The notes beneath the pieces are model-generated. The model saw only the letters and a program-made list of their open reading frames with translations, searched no databases and was not told the DNA's origin. 64,000 nucleotides of DNA from Astropecten irregularis (taxonomy: Eukaryota; Echinodermata; Asteroidea; Paxillosida; Astropectinidae), in assembly GCA_963971285.1 (NCBI GenBank), contig OZ020257.1, positions 12,228,602 to 12,292,601 of the forward strand, given 5' to 3'. Each line of letters starts with the position of its first letter. Position 1 is the first letter of the stretch. Made by a program: the position numbers and the translations under genes. Shown piece by piece: positions 50,801 through 58,139 of the stretch.

Positions 50801-53497
50801 CGAATTGAGGTTTAAAGGTTGGTTTATTGCGTAATATTTACAAAAACTTTATTTCCTTGAATTTTAATAAATTCAGGAGAGTTTCCTCTACTTCCGGGGA
50901 GAATGTCGTGCCTCCTACTCCAATGAGAGTCGTTGAAGAGTCACCCTTAAAACCTGTGCAAGGTGAGCAAGATTGAAGGCTACTTCCTAGTCACTTCCCC
51001 TCCCTTCCTTCCCATGTCCAACCAACTTGTCTTGACTTTAATTAATCTCTCCCTCATTGTATGCTTCATTGTTTTTCCATGTCCTTTTGTTGCACTCCCT
51101 TTTGTTCCTCCTGACCTCCTTTTGTCCTTCAACATCTCATCATTTGTGTTCTCATACTAGTCTTGCTCCATCTTCTTAGCATTCAGCCTTTGAGAAACAG
51201 TATTATCAGGAATGAAAAGTTAGGTCCTCCTGGTGAATTGTTTTGGATTTCTTTTAGATTGTTGTTAAATGAACTCTCATACAAGTTTCAGCTGCTTAGA
51301 ATAATCACTAGATGTCTTCTTTTTTGTTTCTGCAGCAGCAGCAGCAGCAGCAGTAAACGTTCGACGCAGTCCTCGTATCAAGCCGCGTAATCCCGGGGAC
51401 AGGCGTAGCTTTTACTCGACGAGCAGCATGAACGATCTGACGCAGGCCCGGGATCTGGCTGCAAGAATCTCTGGCATTAAAACCCCTCCAGCCGCCGACC
51501 CTCTGCCAAAACCCGCCAGCAGGAAGTCCTTGCTGAGTGAGATCTGCAGTCCGGGGAGTTTGCCTAGTGTCCAGAGGTCGGCATCCACGGACGTTGAGCT
51601 GAAATCTCCGGGCAGAAATACACGGTCTCAAGTCAGCCAGATGCCATCAAAGGATTCACCTATGAAAGTGGACAAAGTCGGCATTAGCCCCAATAACACA
51701 AGCGAGGAGGAGATTGTGTTTAAAACTCCCACAAGGGCTCCAAGGAGAATTAACTTCAAGTCTCCTGCTAAAAGCAGCACTGCCACGAGTGACGTTACCA
51801 CTGGCTCACTTGTTGTTAACACCGATGGCCCAATTAAGACAAACAATCAGCGTAAGGATGCCTCCCAACAAATACTCGAGACTGAAAACCTTCCAAAGTC
51901 ATCTCAAGATGCTGGGCTTCAATCTCCCGAAAGACTTGGTCGTCGCGTGCCAAGAATCACACGAAACTCATTGGAAAGAACTCAAGCCGAGCCGGAGGGT
52001 GTAGAGAGCGGATCAGTAACGCCAACTCCAAAGGCAGACACCAAGGCAACTCCAAAGAGAGCTAGGTCTGTGCTGACTAGTGGAGAGAAAGACTGCAGTG
52101 ATATACCAATTTTATCAGGGAGATCACTTCCGGATGGGAGGCAAGATGATGCAACAACTCCAAGTAGAAGAAGCAAGAGACTTAAAATGTCTCCTGTTTC
52201 AAGCCACGCAAAGCAAGCAAGTTCTTTTGACTTCCCTCCAGAACCACTGCGGATCGTCAGCGACAACGACATTAGCGATGATGCAATAAGAGACAGAATT
52301 CCCAGAGGCAGAAAGCGAACACTGGCCGACTTGAGCCCCTCCCCGAATACCAAGTCCACCGTCAACACTCCGTCCCCACAGAAGCCAGCCAAATCCATCA
52401 CTCCAAGTTCCCTCCAGAAGTGGCAACGGAGGAAGAAGCCAAGGCGTGACTCTCCAGAAAAAAGCAGCTCTCCAGTGTTCCCAAAGGTGACGCCACCCTC
52501 TGCCAAGCGGAACAGGAAATTAATAACCACCCCTCCACTCTCTGAATCACCCAAATTTGGCAAGGTGATGACCTTTTCGGAAAAGCAGCAGCGAAGTCGG
52601 CGCAGTTCCACAAAGAAACAGGATCAGGGAATCGCCGCATCGGACGACTCTAAAGGGAAGGCGACACAGTACAAACTTGGAAAGGTCTGCAAAGCCAATG
52701 TAAACCTCCTGGCTCTCATGACAGACCTGGACGGCCCCAAAGCCAGCAAGATGCAAACTCGGAGCCGATCCCGAGAGAGCAGGAACTCCGAGGACACCTC
52801 GAGCGATCTCCAGTCTATCGAACAACAGGAAACTGAAACCTACACCTTCGTAGATTCCCACCTGGACGATTCGGACGACGACATAGACTTCCCCAAAATG
52901 ATCTCGCCTCTCCGTCCCAAGGCAAAAGCCTCAGACGAAGACTCTCCCTTCGGCATCAACACTCGGGACAAGCCTAGAAGTCCAGGGTTGTCCGCCAGAA
53001 GCTCAATATCAGTCTTCCTTTCAGACGAGGACCATTCCCTCTCCACCGAGGATGTGTTCCTGCAGGCATCTCCCTCCAGTTCCAAGAAACGTCTGGTAAC
53101 CACACCCCTGACCACTGGCGGATTATTTGAGCTGATGAACTCACCAATGGTGGCTTCAGGTCCTAAAACTGAGGTGACAAGACCCAGAGTTTCATTCAAC
53201 CAACCTACAAGTGAGTATGGGTCTGGGAACATTTCAGTAGGCTGAATACTAAAATAGAAGCCTAGATTTCAGTTTGACTCCTTTTCACAGCATATGCATC
53301 GATGACCTGAGCAGCTGATGTTTTAAGTAACTTTTTCTTGTTTTGTTTTCTTCTAAATTTCAGGAAAAGGAGGTAGACAGTTGTACCAAACTGCTTCCCA
53401 ACCCTCCTCAGAATGCATTGGTCATAACATGGCCAGACGGTCATCATCCCTGGGCCTACGCCGGCTCAGCAGTGGCAATCCCACTGGGGTCAGCTGA
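35129..53497 (+). CDS. TICRR: TICRR / Treslin, TopBP1-interacting replication initiation factor (complete gene, 19 exons, 1885 aa)
   Basis: The metazoan counterpart of yeast Sld3. After S-CDK phosphorylation it binds TopBP1 and helps load Cdc45 onto MCM at replication origins in the nucleus. Nineteen GT-AG exons join without a frame break: 35129-35872, 36440-36821, 37886-38376, 38571-38865, 40655-40790, 41770-41948, 42455-42643, 43760-43833, 44832-44930, 45512-45823, 46441-46523, 47545-47727, 48540-48630, 48763-48799, 48995-49133, 50054-50182, 50877-50962, 51336-53210, 53364-53497. The N-terminus (FLVDARRR, ALFWIDTSPW) and the GGSIIP block match the Treslin N-terminal region. Exons 8-12 resemble the Sld3-Treslin domain. 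The CDK sites VVKETPGKK (T1170) and VVEESPLK (S1210) correspond to human T969 and S1001, followed by RRSPRIK. The long Ser/Pro-rich tail is in exon 18. Human Treslin is about 1900 aa. Family matches are from memory. Confidence 0.95.
36440..36821 (+). CDS. TICRR: TICRR exon 2
   Basis: Acceptor TTTTCAG. Residues 249-375, beginning RNSDGLSVVSKAMEKLGGSI. The frame is open across all 382 nt and closed in the frame giving ALEGRYLYLV. Downstream of the GGSIIP block the similarity is weak, so the 3' part is less sure. Confidence 0.78.
36822..37885. other. TICRR intron 2 with a TTAA MITE
   Basis: Contains the MITE at 37360-37719 (TTAAAGGTACCATCATACTT, GATCTTTGGAAGATC, AATTACCTTTAA). The rest is unremarkable. 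Confidence 0.7.
37360..37719. mobile_element. TTAA-flanked MITE
   Basis: Same family as 32652-33015, in the same orientation relative to the CATACTTTGGTAGCATACCA arm; right end somewhat decayed. Confidence 0.75.
37886..38376 (+). CDS. TICRR: TICRR exon 3
   Basis: Acceptor TTGCAG. Residues 376-539, Ser/Thr/Pro-rich, with SRRDTSSSSEKE and ending FKDAMVGLSQQRMVL, which continues into exon 4 as a conserved helix-strand. Confidence 0.85.
38571..38865 (+). CDS. TICRR: TICRR exon 4
   Basis: Encodes LVDMPHPVTGVPVTAVLEPL and then TPTTASLRILKS, matching a conserved Treslin block (VADVD...TGVISPLS type). A basic KRSGTVEDASVK stretch follows. Donor GTAAAG, phase 1. Confidence 0.9.
38866..40654. other. 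TICRR intron 4
   Basis: Holds a MITE at 39095-39370 (partner of 15778-16118) and a 984-bp hAT-like element at 39547-40530. Nothing coding. Confidence 0.75.
39547..40530. mobile_element. non-autonomous hAT element, 984 bp
   Basis: Ends TAGGGCTGTC and GACAGCCCTA with the 8-bp duplication GGAGTTTT on both sides (39539-39546 and 40531-40538). Subterminal regions are packed with TTCGAATATTCG-type palindromes, a likely transposase-binding pattern. No transposase ORF. Confidence 0.88.
40655..40790 (+). CDS. TICRR: TICRR exon 5
   Basis: Encodes FRPHLLEPWFSYCPSGGASA and LIDQLQR, matching the conserved W-F-x-x-C/G-A-S motif of Treslin. Acceptor ATGTAG, donor GTGAGA. Confidence 0.9.
40791..41769. other. 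TICRR intron 5
   Basis: Contains a minus-strand tRNA-derived repeat (41268-41395) and the repeat at 41480-41600 shared with 15485-15580. Confidence 0.65.
41268..41395 (-). repeat. tRNA-derived SINE
   Basis: GTGGGATTCGAACCCACCC is a minus-strand B box; the flank CTTGCCTTTCACGGACGT...ACTCAGTGCT is shared with 56630-56800. No cloverleaf, so not a tRNA gene. Confidence 0.65.
41770..41948 (+). CDS. TICRR: TICRR exon 6
   Basis: Residues 683-742; contains VNDLLQQLEEAYRRQPGT. Likely part of the helical region before the Sld3-Treslin domain. Confidence 0.88.
42002..42298 (+). repeat. minisatellite, about 98-bp unit, three copies
   Basis: Units begin at about 42003, 42102 and 42200 with GTGTTGCAT(A/G)TAAACTG and include GGTTGTCCTGGGTTGTCC. 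TICRR intron 6. Confidence 0.85.
42455..42643 (+). CDS. TICRR: TICRR exon 7
   Basis: Residues 743-805; basic, with RQSPRLKKLKSSINIGFRTE. Several SP/TK sites; matches the basic R-x-M-x-T-x-x-R-x-L-K region of Treslin in character. Confidence 0.9.
42644..43759. other. TICRR intron 7 with a LINE-like tail
   Basis: 43430-43565 reads through CTAATTGGGTTCTTATG to AATACTAAATAAATACTAAA repeats, like a LINE 3' end. No coding remnant. Confidence 0.5.
43760..43833 (+). CDS. TICRR: TICRR exon 8 (Sld3-Treslin domain)
   Basis: Encodes FESEEDVVDCLRSTYEKTVS, matching the F-x-x-E-E-x-x-x-x-x-I-R-x-x-Y-x-K-T-V motif of vertebrate Treslin. Confidence 0.92.
43834..44831. other. TICRR intron 8 repeats
   Basis: Contains the dispersed repeat 43978-44138 (partner of 948-1072), half of a tRNA-like foldback (44170-44400, minus A/B-box-like sequence GAGATTCGGACC...CTGAGCTATCCAGC) and the MITE 44475-44719. 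Confidence 0.7.
44475..44719. mobile_element. complete MITE, GGCCAATTTCATAGAGCTGC ends
   Basis: Left CCAGGGGCCAATTTCATAGA and right TCTATGAAATTGGCCCCTG are inverted repeats, with TGCTTAAGCA palindromes inside each arm. About 245 bp; the reference copy for 6159-6385 and 20085-20360. Confidence 0.85.
44832..44930 (+). CDS. TICRR: TICRR exon 9 (Sld3-Treslin domain)
   Basis: Phase 0 on both sides, 33 codons. Encodes the helix CAMTFVQFVTSLVLSYMKG. Confidence 0.9.
45258..45338 (+). repeat. dispersed repeat with histone-like stem-loop, copy 2
   Basis: GAAGACGGCCAGA followed by AACCGGCTCTTTCCAGAGCC and AACCCA. Same order as 2022-2105. TICRR intron 9. Confidence 0.6.
45512..45823 (+). CDS. TICRR: TICRR exon 10 (Sld3-Treslin domain)
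   Basis: 104 codons; includes KLRRVQEIELQVLLRMEMEA, the R-x-x-x-L-Q-V-x-L-R-L-E-M motif, then an acidic insert ESSEDEG. GC-rich compared with neighbouring introns. Confidence 0.93.
45931..46147. mobile_element. MITE, GGGGCCTTTCTCAAAGCTCG ends
   Basis: Right end CGAGCTTTGAGAAAGGCC is the inverse of the left. The interior (GCATATGGATGACAGAG) is shared with 18445-19170. TICRR intron 10. Confidence 0.8.
46226..46363. mobile_element. MITE, GGGTCGATTTCAC family
   Basis: Uninterrupted 138-bp relative of 3652-4149: GGGTCGATTTCACAAAGCCC to TTTGGTGAAATTGACCCC. TICRR intron 10. Confidence 0.78.
46441..46523 (+). CDS. TICRR: TICRR exon 11
   Basis: Encodes MVKLLRAVPFLADPHRLTTF and LSDTLLQ, the L-L-R-x-V/L-x-x-x-x-D helix pair of the domain. 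Acceptor CATAG, donor GTAAGT. Confidence 0.88.
46524..47544. other. TICRR intron 11
   Basis: 46778-46950 is a half-length AGGTACAGTAC-family MITE (TTAAAGGTACAATACATGAT, AATTTGAGCTCAATCGGACA). The rest is unremarkable. Confidence 0.6.
47545..47727 (+). CDS. TICRR: TICRR exon 12
   Basis: Begins YSDSLPHILRAIYDDLMQPV (Y-x-x-S/T-L-P-x-x-L-x-x-x-Y-D/N-x-L motif, end of the conserved domain) and continues Ser-rich. Confidence 0.9.
47728..48539. other. TICRR intron 12 with a degenerate tandem motif
   Basis: From 47940 to 48260 short phrases such as ATTGCCTTG(G/A)TGCCC and TCTTTGCCTTG recur irregularly, a decayed minisatellite. No gene. Confidence 0.5.
48540..48630 (+). CDS. TICRR: TICRR exon 13
   Basis: Encodes TRSLARHPSLADMGSKRVIP, matching the R-H-x-S-x-A-x-x-x-x-x-R-x-I-x-x-P block. 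Ends KKK. Confidence 0.9.
48763..48799 (+). CDS. TICRR: TICRR exon 14 (micro-exon)
   Basis: 37 nt encoding EKPKAKPKEEKD. Kept because it bridges phases 0 and 1 between exons 13 and 15; acceptor TTGCAG, donor GTACGT. Confidence 0.82.
48995..49133 (+). CDS. TICRR: TICRR exon 15
   Basis: Encodes KTVRRNLFMGGVRQSPRK; V-R-R-N-L-F is a recognisable Treslin motif. Ends QRRQSVAVMQTIPST. Confidence 0.92.
49134..50053. other. TICRR intron 15 with a mariner-like MITE
   Basis: 49528-49727 begins TACAGTGGAATGCCACTGTA and ends GAGTTCCATTGTATA, TA-flanked ends typical of mariner-like MITEs. Upstream is an alternating ACGTACGTACA / CACGTG-rich stretch. Confidence 0.55.
50054..50182 (+). CDS. TICRR: TICRR exon 16 (first CDK site)
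   Basis: Encodes RKSPRRRTPSK and VVKETPGKKQVLQAMLKKQE. T1170 is the equivalent of human T969, needed for TopBP1 binding. Confidence 0.93.
50183..50876. other. TICRR intron 16
   Basis: Nothing coding. GATTTGATTTGATTTGA microsatellite at about 50585; otherwise unremarkable. Confidence 0.55.
50877..50962 (+). CDS. TICRR: TICRR exon 17 (second CDK site)
   Basis: Encodes VSSTSGENVVPPTPMRVVEE and SPLKPVQ. S1210 is the equivalent of human S1001; an extra TP (T1202) lies just before it. Confidence 0.93.
50963..51335. other. TICRR intron 17
   Basis: Pyrimidine-rich, ending in a T-rich tract (TCTTCTTTTTTGTTTCTGCAG) whose last triplet begins the CAG run that continues into exon 18. No repeats recognised. 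Confidence 0.6.
51336..53210 (+). CDS. TICRR: TICRR exon 18 (large Ser/Pro-rich exon)
   Basis: 625 codons, open throughout. Starts with an Ala run, then VNVRRSPRIKPRNPGDRRSF as in vertebrate Treslin, then many SP/TP sites and basic patches, disordered in character. Near the end are acidic ESPF/DEDSPF-like segments. The acceptor is the first of seven in-frame CAG triplets (51333-51353). Confidence 0.94.
53364..53497 (+). CDS. TICRR: TICRR exon 19 (C-terminus)
   Basis: Acceptor TTTCAG. Encodes KGGRQLYQTASQPSSECIGH and ends RRLSSGNPTGVS before TGA. The basic SRR-like tail is reminiscent of vertebrate Treslin, but similarity is weak, so an alternative last exon is possible. Confidence 0.75.
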
Positions 53498-55503
53498 GTC
53501 ATCTACCTTTGTGAATTGTCATCCTAGATGTAGCATCATTTACTTAATTCATTGAAGGCGGAAGACCGCCACGCCTCACCAAATTTTATGATCTTGTCAT
53601 CAACGACGTTAAAACGTCACACTTTAAGTGTACTTCATCTGATGGCATGCTGTAGCTCCTAATATTGTTATCATTTCAACATAAAAATTATCATAATGGT
53701 TGCTCGTCCACTTTTCCCATAGACAAGCTTTGTCTTTTGCCAGAAACTGAAAGTAGCATGACATTGAGCACGTTGGTCTTTTATCTACGATGTGCCCTGA
53801 TTTGAATTCAACCTAAATTGACTGTTGTCACGGTTAGTTATCATGACAACAATAATCCCCATGGCCTTCAAAATTAACGGAAATATTTCTAGTAGTTTTG
53901 TCCACCCAGGATGTTTGACTCTACTATTCAACAACAATTTATTCACAAATGTGCTAAAAACTTATTAACAAGTAAGTCTTTTTTTTTTTATTATCATTGT
54001 TGATTTTTTTATTAAAAATCCTCAAAATCTGTACCAAAATACAGGTAATTCATACAAAATGCAACTTTTCATGTATGTGTTTTTCATTAACATCAATAAA
54101 AAGTACATAGTGATGGGTTACCATGGAAATATAGTATTTTCTTAGCAATAGAGTTGGCAGGATGATATAAAAAAGAACATGAAACAATATAATACTGAAT
54201 TACTGACCTATTTACTGACCTGTATAATGTGTGACCCATATTGTAAAATCGTTCAAAGACCAAAATTGTTATAAACACATAAAAAAATCTAACCATGAAA
54301 TACTACTCTTCACAAAGTGAGCCAAACTACCAGCAGGGAACCGGTCGCAATCATCCAAGCATAAATGCCTAAGGTTTTGGTTGGTACCCACTGTCTGCTT
54401 ATTTTGTACTATTAAAGTAAATCTGACACTTAGCTCAAGAGCACGTTCCAACTTCTGAAAAAACTTCAAATCTTTAGAACTTTTAATCCCGCTTTTTTAT
54501 GCAAAAATAGTTCTATTTTCTCATATAGCAAGTCACAGATTCATGATTTCAAAAATCATCCCAAAACATGGGTAGCACCAATGATTTCAGTTCTTTAACA
54601 AATAATTAAATGTTATGTTTTTTGCGTTATTTTTGTTTCATTTATAACAAAATATAAATAGACTGAAGACCACACCACCCAAGCACCTTGAATATTATCA
54701 AAATTCCTTAAATATGTAAACTTTAATACATTTATAATTATATTTCTTGATACTAGGCAGTCTCGAAGGCTCCATAACGTGTCCCCGCAGTGATGAAAGT
54801 TGCATTTAAAAAAATATTTCGGAGGAATTTGTACATATCAAAATTGCATGATTTACATAATAAATATCCATTGGACGAAGTTCGGTGGTTCCACTTTATT
54901 GCACTCGTTCACCTAACTTAGTCTGCTGGCATCTGGTGTGTTTTTCTATTACTTCGATCAGCAACAATTACCCTAATACCTAAAACTGGCAAAATTTGGT
55001 TTCGGAGAAGTTAATCAACCTTTCTTTTGCAACGTCACGGCCCAAGTTTTTGCCAACCAACATGGCAAAAACTGTGGTTAGCCGTCAAAGCCAGGCATAA
55101 AAAATAACCACAATTTCTACCCAATTTGTACACAACGTTTCATAAACATTGAAAGAGTATTGCTGAATGTAATGGGAAACAACACAAGCAATGATGGTAT
55201 GTATTTTGTACAGCAGATGGAAAGTTTGCAAAAATGTTAAATTTGTTCAAGCCGTCTGTCAAGAAGACGAAATGATTTGCAACATTTGCCAACCATCAGT
55301 CAATGTTTGTAAACAAAAGAAAGGTCTTTACAAAATAGTATTTTGAAAATACCAAGTACATGTATATACAGCAACAGTTGTGGTTTAATTGCAAAATTGA
55401 GATACCGAATAATAAACATTTTTCCTTTTTTTGACCGAGTTTGGAGAAATGTCAACTAATACCAGAATCATACACGAGTACTTGTACCCTGTTAATATTG
55501 CTT
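53498..55503. other. TICRR 3' flank
   Basis: AT-rich; no gene seen. Convergent with THEM4-like copy C. Candidate TICRR poly(A) signals are ATTAAA near 54012 and AATAAA at 54095-54100. Confidence 0.55.
54095..54100 (+). other. candidate TICRR polyadenylation signal
   Basis: AATAAA about 600 bp after the stop codon, the first canonical hexamer I noticed on the plus strand. Confidence 0.4.
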
Positions 55504-55509
55504 TTTATT
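55504..55509 (-). other. polyadenylation signal of THEM4-like copy C
   Basis: AATAAA on the minus strand two bases after the TAA stop, giving an unusually short 3' UTR if used. Confidence 0.5.
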
Positions 55510-55511
55510 AG

Positions 55512-55668
55512 TTACATTTTTGCATTGGCATCTATGAACAGAGCCTTGAAGTCTGAATACAGTATTTCTCCGTCAGCGCTCTTGAGGTAGCCACTTACAA
55601 ACCTCTTTCTCCCTTCAGTTATATCGATCCTCGACTCCATCAAGATGGCCGTCTTCACTGGAACGGGT
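55512..55668 (-). CDS. THEM4: THEM4-like copy C exon 3
   Basis: Acceptor TTTTCAG. Encodes PVPVKTAILMESRIDITEGR to the TAA at 55512-55514; the tail is 10-15 residues shorter than in A or B. Confidence 0.9.
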
Positions 55669-57136
55669 CTGAAAACAAATTATATTAAGGAGGAACAATC
55701 GCAAGACTGTTTACCCTGAGCATTTGAAATGTAGAGTTGACTGTGTGAAACGTGAATAGCTTTATTTATCTCAGATTTAAACCGATGTCTACCAAAAATA
55801 GAACAAATTTTCAATTTACATTCTGTCAAAATAAAAGCAAACCATTGTGTAATGTTCAGTTATATAACACTAAACTGTTAAATTCAACTGTACCAGAGTT
55901 TGGGCACAATATTGGGCCTCAGTTGTAGTGTACCTAGGAGTTTTGGCAAAAAATTGAGCTTCAAAGTAGCCACACAAATTTAGTTGCTCAGGCACAAAAG
56001 ATTGGCCTGTTGACAGTTTTCCAAAACAGATCGCCACCCACCTTTTGAAGTTGACATTGAAGTATGCTGTGAAGTAAAGGTAGGCTCCAAAGTTGGTAAC
56101 CAGTGCAGCTGCTGCAGTGTCCAGCATGGTAACCAGGGCACCAGCATGGACCAATCTAACAAAAACAGTAAATGCAATATTCAGCTAAAGTTGGATGATC
56201 ATATCACAGATCAATCCAGTTGACTTAACCCTAACCCTCTATATCCTGCATACCACAGTTTACCACACATGGTTTTACCATGGGCTTTACCATGCAGGAT
56301 ATGCTAAAATAGGAACCGGATCAGCAGGATCACTTATCTCCTGCCTGAAACAAAAAGACCCTGGTTGACGACATTTGTCTCATTACAGCTGAAAAGTACG
56401 GTGTCCATAGCTTTTAAACATCAGTGTCATCACACGTAGAACTGCAGGCCAGAACGAAGTGCCAACAACATCAGAGTAGGTAACCCTTGGTCTGACATGG
56501 GGACTGGGATCGTAGGTCTCTGTCCTCGAGCATGTCAGACCAAGGGTTACGAAGTTAATTACCAAGTCCAAGAGATGCCCAGACAAGTCCTAATGAATAT
56601 TATAAATGATTTTGGTCGGGAAAAAGATAATATGTAGATTAGGCTTGCCCTTCACCGACGTGGATGAGCACTGTGTACTCAGTGCTAGTGCACGTGAAAA
56701 AAATCATGTGCTGGCTCATCAGGTGGGATTCAAACCCACGACCTCCTGCTTACTAGTGCAGATGCCATAACCGCTAGGCCACCGAGCTAGCTGGGGTCAG
56801 CGTCCTGTCAGACAAGTTCTGTTTGAAACTATGGTCAGCTGGTCGCCTGAAACACTATTTTTCTTGGGAGGAAGGGGGTTCTTCTTACCCAGGCTGAAGC
56901 CCATAAGTGTCATCACTGAACTGACAAACACCTCTCAGTTTCTTGGCAGTTTCGTGATGGAAGATGGCAAACTGGAAGGCCTGGCCCCGCTCGGTGCGTA
57001 TCCTGGTAAAGAGGTGCTTCACCGTTTCAGTATCTATGTCCGTCCTCTTCATCTTGGTCCATCCTTCCTCGGCTGCCAGCTTCAAACATAGCTCCTTCGT
57101 CTCCGGCAGCCAAGCGTTATCCTCAGATGAGGCCAT
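55512..57136 (-). CDS. THEM4: THEM4-like acyl-CoA thioesterase, copy C (172 aa)
   Basis: Third hot-dog thioesterase, on the opposite strand to A and B and much more diverged from them than they are from each other. Exons are 56889-57136, 56042-56155 and 55512-55668; the intron positions and phases and the 114-nt middle exon are the same as in A and B, so it is a true paralogue. The start is set at ATG 57136 (MASSEDNAWLPETKE), which aligns with A and B. An upstream in-frame ATG at 57190 would add 18 residues. The motif LVHAGALVTMLD has HAG in place of HGG (H86), with the predicted catalytic D95 kept. Exon 3 has RIDITEGRKRFVSGYLKSAD and ends IDANAKM. Closest in style to vertebrate THEM4/THEM5. 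Convergent with TICRR. Confidence 0.88.
56042..56155 (-). CDS. THEM4: THEM4-like copy C exon 2 (catalytic)
   Basis: Acceptor GTTAG, donor GTGGGT. Encodes GLVHAGALVTMLDTAAAALV and a strand ending FNVNFKR. Confidence 0.92.
56480..56550. repeat. 71-bp palindromic element
   Basis: GTAACCCTTGGTCTGACATG and its exact inverse CATGTCAGACCAAGGGTTAC surround a 31-bp loop with GGGGACTGGGA. The loop and arms resemble the foldback at 20124-20201. Confidence 0.8.
56630..56800 (-). repeat. tRNA-derived SINE
   Basis: On the minus strand GGTGGCCTAGCGGTTATGGC (A box) and GTGGGTTTGAATCCCACC (B box) are followed by a non-tRNA body shared with 41268-41395. The acceptor stem does not pair. Confidence 0.7.
56889..57136 (-). 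CDS. THEM4: THEM4-like copy C exon 1
   Basis: Encodes LFTRIRTERGQAFQFAIFHH and KLRGVCQFSDDTYGLQPG; donor GTAAGA. A possible acceptor at 57202-57203 suggests a spliced leader, as in A and B. Confidence 0.86.
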
Positions 57137-57201
57137 TTCCTGCGGTTGTTCAAACTTCCCTCTAGATTGATTACAAGAATACGAAGACATGACATATGTC
57201 T

Positions 57202-58139
57202 CTGAGATTAGTAAAATGGATTGCTTGGTATTATTATAGACCTATACATTGACATAATCACTTCCGACAAACGTCTAAAACTTGTACGCTTCTCTATTTA
57301 AGTGAAGGATTGAGCACTCTAGTTCAAGAAGTAACTTGCCGCTAGAGGTAATAGCTGATAAAAAAGCCAAATTTAAAGGTACAGTACAGGATTGGTATCA
57401 TACCCAAAGAAATGTTCAGATTTACGTAACTTTCAGGGTATGAAAATGATGCTGGTAAAAACATACCATTCGAATATTTCCACTTGATCATGATGAGATG
57501 GTGTATTTATCCACAAATAAGTAAAAACAAAGACCGAAAACAGTTTTGATCTCGGGGTAAGATCAAAGCCATTCTTTTATGAGAAAAATTGAGCGATCGG
57601 GTTTCCGCTATCATTTTCTAAGGACTCAGATATCATGTCTGATTGAGCTCAAAATTTCACAGGTATACATGTATATGATTTTATGCACACATGTTTGAAT
57701 AGCGCTCCGCACTTAGGCTAAGTTAATTCCTACTTTACAAATATAAAATTAGTCTGTTTCAATTCCCTTCGGCCGGAGGGAAGGATAACTTTTCAGTCAT
57801 GACTGTACATAGGCCCTAATACAAACAAAAAACATTTAATCAGATTACCGTCAGATCACAGCCGTATCAGTTTCAACTTTCAACCGCACCTGCACCACTG
57901 CTGGCTTTATCAGCTGTGTTGTGCAGATAGAGATGAGGTTTCGCTTCACAGTTCTTATGGGTAGATGGGGCATAATTTGCACCAAACTGAAGGTAGCCGC
58001 AAACTCATCCTCAAACTCAGCCGCAAACTGGGCCGCAAACTCAGAAAACCTAGAATCCATACAGTACAGGGAGCTGCGAATTTTCGACGATTTTTCCAGT
58101 TACTCTGTTACTATTAACAAATTGAGTCAAACGATTCAC
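57202..58139. other. upstream flank of copy C
   Basis: Presumed promoter side of copy C. Contains a truncated AGGTACAGTAC-family MITE (57373-57700, GATCTCGGGGTAAGATC) and a short GCCGCAAACTC repeat (about 57995-58050). No gene. Confidence 0.55.

Larger units (their letters stand above)
56156..56888. other. THEM4-like copy C intron 1
   Basis: Contains the 71-bp palindrome (56480-56550) and a minus-strand tRNA-derived SINE (56630-56800). No exon signals missed that I can see. Confidence 0.65.

Noticed and set aside
51982..52611. 209-codon minus-strand frame opposite TICRR exon 18
   Set aside because: An antisense shadow of the Ser/Pro-rich exon, without start context or family resemblance.
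56700..56790. Possible tRNA gene on the minus strand
   Set aside because: A and B boxes are good, but the acceptor stem does not pair and a non-tRNA body shared with 41268-41395 follows, so it is a SINE.
57851..58060. 69-codon minus-strand frame with an EFAAQFAAEFEDEF-like repeat
   Set aside because: It comes from a short GCCGCAAACTC repeat, has no splice or family support and lies in a repeat-rich flank.
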